Shown here one piece after another: positions 58,385-64,000 of a stretch of DNA of 64,000 bases. The DNA is taken from the NCBI RefSeq assembly GCF_040024445.1, contig NZ_CP157276.1, positions 4,464,001 through 4,528,000 on the forward strand. Reading direction: 5' to 3'. The position numbers were made by a program, and so were the translations under genes. The notes below the pieces were generated by a model. That model saw only the letters and a list, made by a program, of their open reading frames with translations. It was not told the DNA's origin and did no database searches. Source of the stretch: Prescottella soli. Its GTDB lineage: Bacteria; Actinomycetota; Actinomycetes; Mycobacteriales; Mycobacteriaceae. How positions within the stretch are numbered: the first letter of the stretch is position 1; every line of letters starts with the position of its first letter.

Positions 58385-59473
58385 ATGACAGCGCCGTTGG
58401 ATCTCGAGTACCTCCGCCGGGCACCGAAGGTTCTGCTGCACGACCACCTCGACGGGGGACTGCGCCCGGCTACCGTCGCGGAAATGGCCGCCCAGTGCGG
58501 GTACACCGGACTGCCCGCCGACACCCCGGACGAGCTGGCGCGGTGGTTCCGCGACGCCGCGGACAGCGGATCGCTCGAGCGGTACCTGGAGACGTTCGCG
58601 CACACCGTCGCGGTGATGCAGAACCCGGCCGGTCTGCGGCGGGTGGCTCGCGAGTGCGCCGAGGACCTCGCGGCCGACGGTGTCGTCTATGCCGAGGTGC
58701 GCTTCGCCCCGGAGCAGCATCTCGAGGCGGGCCTCGATCTCGACGAAGTGGTCGATCACGTCCTCGAAGGGTTCCGGGAGGGTGAGGCCGCAGCACGCGA
58801 GGCCGGGCACGAGATCCGCATCGGCTGCCTGCTCACCGCGATGCGCCACGCCGCGCGGTCCCGGGAGATCGCCGAACTCGCCGTCCGGTTCCGCGATCGC
58901 GGGGTGGTCGGATTCGACATCGCCGGCGCCGAGGCCGGATATCCGCCGAGTCGCCACCTCGACGCGTTCGAGTACATGCGGAACTGCAACGCGCATTTCA
59001 CGATCCACGCCGGCGAGGCGTTCGGACTGCCGTCGATCCACGAGGCCATCGCGTTCTGCGGTACCGATCGGCTGGGGCACGGGGTCCGCATCACCGACGA
59101 CATCACCGTCGGCCCGGACGGCGACGTCACGCTGGGCCTGCTTGCGAACTACGTGCGGGACAAGCGTATTCCGCTCGAGCTGTGCCCCAGCTCGAATGTG
59201 CAGACCGGCGCGGTCGCGAACCTCGAGGAGCATCCGTTCGACCTCCTCGCCCGCCAGCGGTTCCGGGTCACCGTCAACACCGACAACCGCCTGATGAGCG
59301 ACACCACGATGAGCCGCGAGATGCTGGCGCTCGTCAACACCTTCGGGTACGGCTGGAGCGACCTCGAGCGCTTCACCATCAATGCGATGAAGTCGGCGTT
59401 CATCCCGTTCGACCAGCGGCTCGCGCTGATCGACGACGTCATCAAGCCCGGCTACGCGGTCCTGATCGGCTGA
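58385..59473 (+). CDS. add: adenosine deaminase
   Basis: The 362-residue TIM-barrel enzyme converts adenosine to inosine. It has the zinc HxH in [20 protein letters not shown] (His and Glu), [16 protein letters not shown] and the catalytic Asp pair [13 protein letters not shown]. Length is normal. It lies 92 bp after cdd and probably serves nucleoside salvage with it and upp. Confidence 0.95.
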   Translation: MTAPLDLEYLRRAPKVLLHDHLDGGLRPATVAEMAAQCGYTGLPADTPDELARWFRDAADSGSLERYLETFAHTVAVMQNPAGLRRVARECAEDLAADGVVYAEVRFAPEQHLEAGLDLDEVVDHVLEGFREGEAAAREAGHEIRIGCLLTAMRHAARSREIAELAVRFRDRGVVGFDIAGAEAGYPPSRHLDAFEYMRNCNAHFTIHAGEAFGLPSIHEAIAFCGTDRLGHGVRITDDITVGPDGDVTLGLLANYVRDKRIPLELCPSSNVQTGAVANLEEHPFDLLARQRFRVTVNTDNRLMSDTTMSREMLALVNTFGYGWSDLERFTINAMKSAFIPFDQRLALIDDVIKPGYAVLIG

Positions 59474-59474
59474 C

Positions 59475-60719
59475 CTATTCGGGTCGCAGCCGTGCCTCGA
59501 ACTCGGCCTCGAGCGCCCGCCACGTATCGGCCTCCGCCTGGAAGGGCGGATTCGGCGTCATCCGGCCGGGGGTGGGCTCGATGATGTACGAGACGTACCA
59601 GCCGAGGGGAGTCGACGACGCCAGGGCGGCGTCGGTGGCGTCGTCCCTCGCGAAGTCCGCTGCATCGGTGAACAATTCGACGGCCAATTCCAGCTGGTCG
59701 GCGTCGACGGCGTCGGGTCCCTCGGCGAGGTCGTCGGCCAGTCCGGGCAGGACGTAGACGTTCTCGTCGGTGACCTCGACGTCGAGCGAGCCGTCGACGG
59801 CCGCGTTCTGCACCTGCTCGTACGTGCTGACCCGGGCCAGGTCGTGGTCGTGGTTGTCGGCGAGGTAGCGGGCGAGTGCGCGTTCGGAGCCGAAGACCGA
59901 GATCCTGCCGCCGCGCCCGAGGAACACAGCGTGCTCGTCGAGGTAGCAGCGCAGCGAGTAATAGGTGGTCTCCGACGTGATGATCTTGATCGGGTCGATC
60001 CCGACGCCGGTCCAGAAGGTCTCCTCCTGGTCCGCCTCCTCTTCGTGCTCCTCGTCGGTGTCGAACTCCTCGTAGTCCTCGTCGGCCTCGGCGTCGTCGT
60101 CGGCGTCGACGACGTTCTCCTCGGCTGCGAGGATCTCGGCCTCGGCGACGGAGAGGGACTCCGCGTCGACGTCGGGCGTCGCGACGATCGAGTCGACGGC
60201 GTCGATGACGGCGTCCCAGTCCTCGGCGACCGCGGTGCCGATGCGGTCCCACAGGGCCTCACCGTCGCGGCCGACGAACTGGCCCACACCGCCGCGCAGG
60301 TAGGCGATCTCGGGGTGGTTCGCGAAGAACTTCACCACCGGTTCGAGATCGCAGACCTCGCCGATGTTGCGCACCATGTCGAGTGTGCTCTCGAGCTCCG
60401 TGAGGGTGAGCGCCTCCGGGTCGCCGGCGGCGAGCTCGGGGACACCGACCAGGTCGAAGGTGAAGTTCTCCTCCGGCTCGAGTTCCGGCGCGGCCAGCTT
60501 GGAGACGACGGGCCAGGCCGGATGGTCGACCAGGTCGTTGTCGTTGTTGGTGCGAATGAACGCTGCGAGCGCGGCGACCGAGGCGAACCCGTACAGGTCC
60601 TCCTCGTGGCCGAGGAACGCCTCCCACTCGTCGTCGCCTTCGCGCCAACGCGGGGCCCACAGCGTGACGAGGTCGCCTCGCGTCAGACCGAGTTCGATCG
60701 GGACGATGTCTCCAGCCAT
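59475..60719 (-). CDS. conserved actinobacterial protein (Rv3311-like)
   Basis: The 414-residue cytoplasmic protein begins MAGDIVPIELGLTRGDLVTLWAP and continues with WEAFLGHEEDLYGFASVAALAAF; it resembles M. tuberculosis Rv3311, of unknown function. Two related halves (GHEEDLYGF ... and ITSETTYYSLRCYLDEHAVF) flank a highly acidic stretch (about 205-245, mostly Asp/Glu). The start at 60719 fits the family; a codon at 60764 adds 15 residues. It converges on add with 1 bp between stops. Confidence 0.8.
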   Translation of the reverse strand: MAGDIVPIELGLTRGDLVTLWAPRWREGDDEWEAFLGHEEDLYGFASVAALAAFIRTNNDNDLVDHPAWPVVSKLAAPELEPEENFTFDLVGVPELAAGDPEALTLTELESTLDMVRNIGEVCDLEPVVKFFANHPEIAYLRGGVGQFVGRDGEALWDRIGTAVAEDWDAVIDAVDSIVATPDVDAESLSVAEAEILAAEENVVDADDDAEADEDYEEFDTDEEHEEEADQEETFWTGVGIDPIKIITSETTYYSLRCYLDEHAVFLGRGGRISVFGSERALARYLADNHDHDLARVSTYEQVQNAAVDGSLDVEVTDENVYVLPGLADDLAEGPDAVDADQLELAVELFTDAADFARDDATDAALASSTPLGWYVSYIIEPTPGRMTPNPPFQAEADTWRALEAEFEARLRPE

Positions 60720-60767
60720 GGCCGGAAGCCTAGCCACGTCGGGGCCAAAGTTATAGCCGGACACCGA

Positions 60768-61073
60768 TCAGCTCACGCCGTATGTGTCGAACAACGCGCC
60801 CGTGATCCGATTCCGTTCGGCGGCGGCGGCCGCCGCGGCCCGGTGCGCGGTCTCGGTGATCGTCCGTGCCAGTACGCGGGCATCGAGATCGTGGAGCGAA
60901 TCGCTGAGCCACAGCCCGATCGGACTGCCGTTGCCGTCGACTTCCACGCGCACGCGCCCGTCGTCGCTCACGGCCTCCGCCCGGATGGCATGCAGCGAGC
61001 CCAGCGCGTCGTCGAGCAGATTCAGTTGCGCCGTCGCGCGCGCCACGAGCGCATCCATCTCGCCCGCGCTCAT
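60768..61073 (-). CDS. YbaB/EbfC-family DNA-binding-like protein
   Basis: The 101-residue protein has an N-terminal helix (MDALVARATAQLNLLDDALGSL), a beta-sheet middle (RVRVEVDGNGSPIGLWL) and a C-terminal helix, the YbaB fold. In actinobacteria such proteins accompany type VII secretion substrates. Its ATG overlaps the stop of the preceding small gene by 4 bp. It is the last gene of the EspC-NlpC cassette. Confidence 0.7.
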   Translation of the reverse strand: MSAGEMDALVARATAQLNLLDDALGSLHAIRAEAVSDDGRVRVEVDGNGSPIGLWLSDSLHDLDARVLARTITETAHRAAAAAAAERNRITGALFDTYGVS

Positions 61074-61414
61074 ACAACACGCATCCAGCTCGTCGGCGCC
61101 TCGAGGTTCTCGTCGGCGGCCTGCTCGGCGGTCGCGACGTCGTCGCGGGTCGGCAGCCCGAGCCGGTCGAGCACGTCGCGGTGCACGCCCTCGCGGGCGA
61201 GTTCGTCGCGACGGCGGGCGCCGGCTTCCCGGCCCGCCTCCCGGCACAGCCGGAGGATTTCCTGGGCCAGGTGGTCGCCGCCGTAACGCAGCTCGCTGCG
61301 GTCGATGCGGATGTCGACCGGGAGACCGGTCTCGGTGGTGCGGACCGCGACGGTGCGGGCCCGGTTGATCGCCGACGCCACGGTGGTGGGCGGCGGGAAC
61401 GGTTCGGTCGTCAT
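61070..61414 (-). CDS. small conserved protein of the type VII cassette
   Basis: The 114-residue protein is one I do not recognise. It has a beta-type first half (RTVAVRTTETGLPVDIRIDRSEL) and a helical charged second half (LAQEILRLCREAGREAGARRRDEL). This two-part layout is seen in YbaB-like partners of ESX genes. It sits 10 bp after the NlpC gene and overlaps the YbaB-like gene by 4 bp, so it may be a dimer partner of that protein. Confidence 0.7.
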   Translation of the reverse strand: MTTEPFPPPTTVASAINRARTVAVRTTETGLPVDIRIDRSELRYGGDHLAQEILRLCREAGREAGARRRDELAREGVHRDVLDRLGLPTRDDVATAEQAADENLEAPTSWMRVV

Positions 61415-61424
61415 GATTCTCCGA

Positions 61425-62591
61425 TCACTCGGTGGGGCGGTAGAAGCCGTAGAAGCCCATGCCGCTGTTGGTGGTTCGAACGGCGCTGACGCTGACGGGA
61501 TCCCCGGCCTCGACCATCTGGCCGTTGCCGATCACCATCGCGACGTGTCCGTCCCACACGGCGAGGTCGCCGGGCATGAGGTTCTCCTGGTCGACCGGCG
61601 TGCCGATGTTCTGCTCCTGCGCGAGGCGCGGCAGGTCCACTCCGGCTTCGCTGTACGCCCACTGCGTCAACCCGCTGCAGTCCAGGCCCTGGCCCGGGGT
61701 GGTGCCGCCCCACTCGTACGGCACACCCTGCTGCGTGAGTGCGCTGCGAACGGCGTCGGCGGCCTCCACGTTGGGCGCGACGGCGGTGCTGCCGTCGGGC
61801 AGCACGATCTCGACTCCGCTGCCGCCGAAACGTGGATCGTACGAGCTCGAGCCGGCGGCGCTCCCGGCCTCGACCGCCGCCGGACTCGAACCGGAGTCGT
61901 ACGACGCCGTGCGGGCGGACGATGCTCCGCCGAACGACGACGTCGTCGACCCGGTGGAGGAGCCGGTGAACGCCGATACGAAGCGGCTCGCGGCGTCGGC
62001 CTGCGGTGTGACCGGACCCGGCACGGCGGCGGCCGCGGTGGTGGGAGCGGGCGCGCTCACCGACGCGGCGACGGTGCGGGCGTCGGTGGGGACGGGATCC
62101 GGTGCGGTGAGCTCGACCATCTTCGCGGTGTGGACGGCCAGCTCGCCGCGCACCCTCTCGACGACGGCGAGGGCCCGGCCGAGGTGCTCGACCGCGGCGC
62201 TGATCAGCATCGTCACCCCGGCGGGCGTCCCCAGGACGGGGAGCGCGGAGGACGCGATCGACAGGAAGGAATGCAGGATTTCCTGCAGTTCGGCCGTCCC
62301 GGCCCGCACGGTCTCCGATGCGGCCTCGACGACGACCGCTATCTCCCGGCCACGGTCGGACAGCTCCACCGACGCGGTCTGGGTCGCCTCCGCCTTGCCG
62401 ATGGCGGCATCGGCGGCGACACCGGTCCACACCCCGCCCAGGTCGCTGATCCCGATCCGGCCGATCGCGTGCACGGCGTCGATCGCGTCGGATGCCGCGC
62501 GCATGGCGTCCGCAGGTGATCCGCCGGGCAGGGCGCCGGTGCCGAAGGCCCCGAGCAGGTCCACGACCGGGCGGGCGAGCACGTCGATCAC
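61425..62591 (-). CDS. NlpC/P60 peptidoglycan hydrolase with N-terminal WXG-like domain
   Basis: The 388-residue protein lacks a Sec signal. Residues about 1-165 are helical with a WTG turn (GGVWTGVAADAAI), like a WXG100/ESX substrate. A Ser/Ala/Thr-rich linker (about 170-265) follows, then an NlpC/P60 domain with catalytic Cys in GLDCSGLTQW and His in DGHVAMVIGN. It should cut peptidoglycan stem peptides after type VII export. It begins GTG at 62591, overlapping the EspC-like stop by 4 bp. A toxin role in competition is an alternative to cell-wall remodelling. Confidence 0.85.
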   Translation of the reverse strand: MIDVLARPVVDLLGAFGTGALPGGSPADAMRAASDAIDAVHAIGRIGISDLGGVWTGVAADAAIGKAEATQTASVELSDRGREIAVVVEAASETVRAGTAELQEILHSFLSIASSALPVLGTPAGVTMLISAAVEHLGRALAVVERVRGELAVHTAKMVELTAPDPVPTDARTVAASVSAPAPTTAAAAVPGPVTPQADAASRFVSAFTGSSTGSTTSSFGGASSARTASYDSGSSPAAVEAGSAAGSSSYDPRFGGSGVEIVLPDGSTAVAPNVEAADAVRSALTQQGVPYEWGGTTPGQGLDCSGLTQWAYSEAGVDLPRLAQEQNIGTPVDQENLMPGDLAVWDGHVAMVIGNGQMVEAGDPVSVSAVRTTNSGMGFYGFYRPTE

Positions 62592-62905
62592 GACACCACC
62601 CCGGTGGCGCCCAGCGCGGCGGTGGTGCCCGCGTCGGTGGCGTCGTACGCCGCCGCGGTGGTGAGCGCGGCATCGCTCATCGACGCCCACGCCGACGCGA
62701 GCCGATCGAGCTGCGCCGCGTGTGCCGCCTGCGCGCCGCCGAAGGCCGCCAGAAAGTCGCCGCCGATCAGTCCGAATACCGGGCCGAGCAGCGCCGGTCC
62801 TGCCGCTGCGGCCCCCACCCCGGCCGCTTCGGCTTGCGTGGCGAGCGTCGCAGCGGTGGTGCCGAACGCCGCGATTCCTGCCGTGGTCGCCGAGAATTCA
62901 GTCAT
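62588..62905 (-). CDS. EspC/WXG100-like type VII secretion partner
   Basis: The 105-residue, Ala-rich helical protein (about a third Ala) carries helix-turn-helix features around [12 protein letters not shown] and [16 protein letters not shown]. Size and composition fit ESX EspC-like/WXG100 proteins that pair with larger substrates. The ATG at 62905 is chosen; MGDAM at 62917 is the alternative. It is directly upstream of, and coupled to, the NlpC/P60 gene, so it is probably its secretion partner. Confidence 0.72.
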   Translation of the reverse strand: MTEFSATTAGIAAFGTTAATLATQAEAAGVGAAAAGPALLGPVFGLIGGDFLAAFGGAQAAHAAQLDRLASAWASMSDAALTTAAAYDATDAGTTAALGATGVVS

Positions 62906-63021
62906 CGCATCCCCCATCGAAACTGTTCGTCGCAGTGTTCGACGCAGCGGACCCCGATTCGGTTCCATCCGGATTCGGGCCGGTTCCGGGGGCGGGGTCC
63001 GTCCAACTATCCTTTGCAGTC

Positions 63022-63645
63022 ATGGAAACGCAGGTGGTCGACCATCCTCTGGCAGCAGCACTCCTGACGAGGATGCGGGACGAGCGCAGCGACAACGCCA
63101 CGTTCCGGTCCGCGCTGCGGCAGCTCACCCAGATGCTGATCTACGAGGCCATCCGCGACGCGCCGACCGCAGAGTTCGAGGTCAAGACGCCGGTCGCCGT
63201 CACGACGGGCGTCCGTCTGGCGCAGCCGCCGTTGCTGGTCCCGGTCCTGCGGGCCGGCCTCGGCATGATCGAGCAGGCCAGCTCGCTGATCCCGCAGTCG
63301 CAGGTCGGCTTCGTCGGCATGGCCCGCGACGAGGACACGCACCAGCCGGTGCCGTACCTCGAGTCGCTGCCGGCCGACCTGTCCGGCATCCCGGTGTACG
63401 TGCTCGACCCGATGCTCGCGACCGGCGGTTCGATGGTCCACACGATCGAACTTCTCGTCGCCCGTGGCGCCACCGACATCACGGCGGTGTGCGTCGTCGC
63501 CGCTCCGCAGGGGGTCGAGGCGCTCGCGAGCTCCGGTCTCCCGGTGCGCCTGATCACGGCGACGATCGACGAGGGTCTCGACGAGAACGCCTTCATCGTC
63601 CCGGGTCTCGGCGACGCGGGCGACCGCCAGTTCGGACCGCGCTAG
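63022..63645 (+). CDS. upp: uracil phosphoribosyltransferase
   Basis: The 207-residue pyrimidine salvage enzyme makes UMP from uracil and PRPP. It has [15 protein letters not shown], the PRPP loop [18 protein letters not shown] (DPMLATGGS), and the C-terminal uracil-binding [12 protein letters not shown]. The ATG at 63022 gives the normal length. It corresponds to Rv3309c. Together with cdd and add it completes the nucleoside-salvage set around sdh. Confidence 0.96.
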   Translation: METQVVDHPLAAALLTRMRDERSDNATFRSALRQLTQMLIYEAIRDAPTAEFEVKTPVAVTTGVRLAQPPLLVPVLRAGLGMIEQASSLIPQSQVGFVGMARDEDTHQPVPYLESLPADLSGIPVYVLDPMLATGGSMVHTIELLVARGATDITAVCVVAAPQGVEALASSGLPVRLITATIDEGLDENAFIVPGLGDAGDRQFGPR

Positions 63646-63650
63646 CTCGG

Positions 63651-64000
63651 TCAGCGCGTCGCGTTCTGCAGGACCCGGCCGGTGACTGCGTCGACGTCGA
63701 CGGCGCGCTGCGCTCCGGTGGCGTCGATCACGTCGGCCTCCCACACGAACATGCCGCCCTTCTCCACGACGAGCTGCAGGTCGGTGATCCGGCCGTCCGG
63801 GACCTCCGCGAGGACGATGCCTGTGGCGGCGGTGTAGTCGAGGTCTGCTTCTTCGCTACCCGTGTGTCGTTCCCCGTCGGCCGTCGGTCCTGCGATGATG
63901 CTGTCGCCGTCGGGGGAGACGCCGACGGTGATCGTGGCGCCGTCGGCGTCGACGAGATAGACCACCCAACTACCGTCGCTGTTCTCCTCGAGGGAGACCA
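63651..64000 (-). CDS. PepSY-like domain protein (5' part outside window)
   Basis: The frame is open to the right edge, so the start of the gene is missing. The visible 116 residues include two PepSY-like halves (VVYLVDADGATITVGVSPDG, and VLAEVPDGRITDLQLVVEKGGMFVWEADVIDATG, ending VDAVTGRVL). PepSY domains bind or inhibit peptidases outside the cell. The N-terminus, which would show a signal peptide, cannot be judged. Confidence 0.7.
   Translation of the reverse strand, partial: VSLEENSDGSWVVYLVDADGATITVGVSPDGDSIIAGPTADGERHTGSEEADLDYTAATGIVLAEVPDGRITDLQLVVEKGGMFVWEADVIDATGAQRAVDVDAVTGRVLQNATR

Overview
The window is high-GC actinobacterial DNA, most likely a chromosome segment of Rhodococcus in the broad sense (including Prescottella/R. 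equi) or a close mycolic-acid relative. The evidence is the very GC-rich coding, the many GTG starts, a SAM-IV riboswitch in front of metY, an actinobacterial SOS box on dnaE2, a class I polyhydroxyalkanoate (PHA) synthase with phasin, an EspC/WXG-like type VII secretion cassette, and gene order resembling Mycobacterium tuberculosis from about Rv3370c (dnaE2) to Rv3309c (upp). The Rv numbers are recalled from established knowledge, not searched here. No tRNA, rRNA, CRISPR array, IS element or prophage was seen.

Layout. 1-5625 (minus): a UgpABC/MalK-like ABC import operon carrying a PtpB-like phosphatase and a class III phosphodiesterase, with an RpiR regulator upstream. 5676-8912: wrbA, a small unknown, a DUF4261 protein, an SGNH hydrolase and an XRE regulator. 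8915-12756 (minus): a PHA island (MaoC hydratase, PhaC, phasin, alpha/beta hydrolase) with several palindromic operators. 13286-15582: an AraC regulator and a class VIII-type esterase. 15638-19004: SOS box and dnaE2. 19027-24140: a likely reactive-sulfur (persulfide) regulon with a CoA-disulfide reductase-rhodanese fusion, a second rhodanese, an MMPL/RND transporter, a CstR-like repressor and a DUF302 protein, tied together by repeated ATACCCC-type operators. 24157-28062: a TDT transporter with LysR, and an FAD monooxygenase with TetR.

28092-33270: a 26-bp tandem repeat derived from the end of trmL, then trmL, a pentapeptide protein, folD, a DUF3017 protein, and metX-metY under a SAM-IV riboswitch. 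33351-36583: a histidine permease-hutH pair. 36813-39375: icd with a strong terminator, then an MFS exporter. 39382-48779: two divergent catabolic operons, one with fadD, TetR and crotonase and one with SDR, esterase, Baeyer-Villiger monooxygenase (BVMO) and acyl-CoA synthetase. They are consistent with degradation of a ketone through an ester or lactone. 48833-50594: xthA translationally coupled to a guanyl-RNase/barstar pair. 50609-54040: trpS, yhjD and a DacB-type peptidase. 54230-63645: sdhCDAB, cdd, add, an Rv3311-like protein, the type VII-linked NlpC/P60 cassette and upp. The window ends inside a PepSY-like gene.

Against the M. tuberculosis-like backbone, the sulfur regulon, the hut pair, the ketone region and the NlpC cassette look like lineage-specific insertions. 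The most unusual items are the three-operator persulfide regulon, the xthA-RNase-barstar coupling, the transporter operon with paired phosphatases, and the WXG-NlpC cassette.
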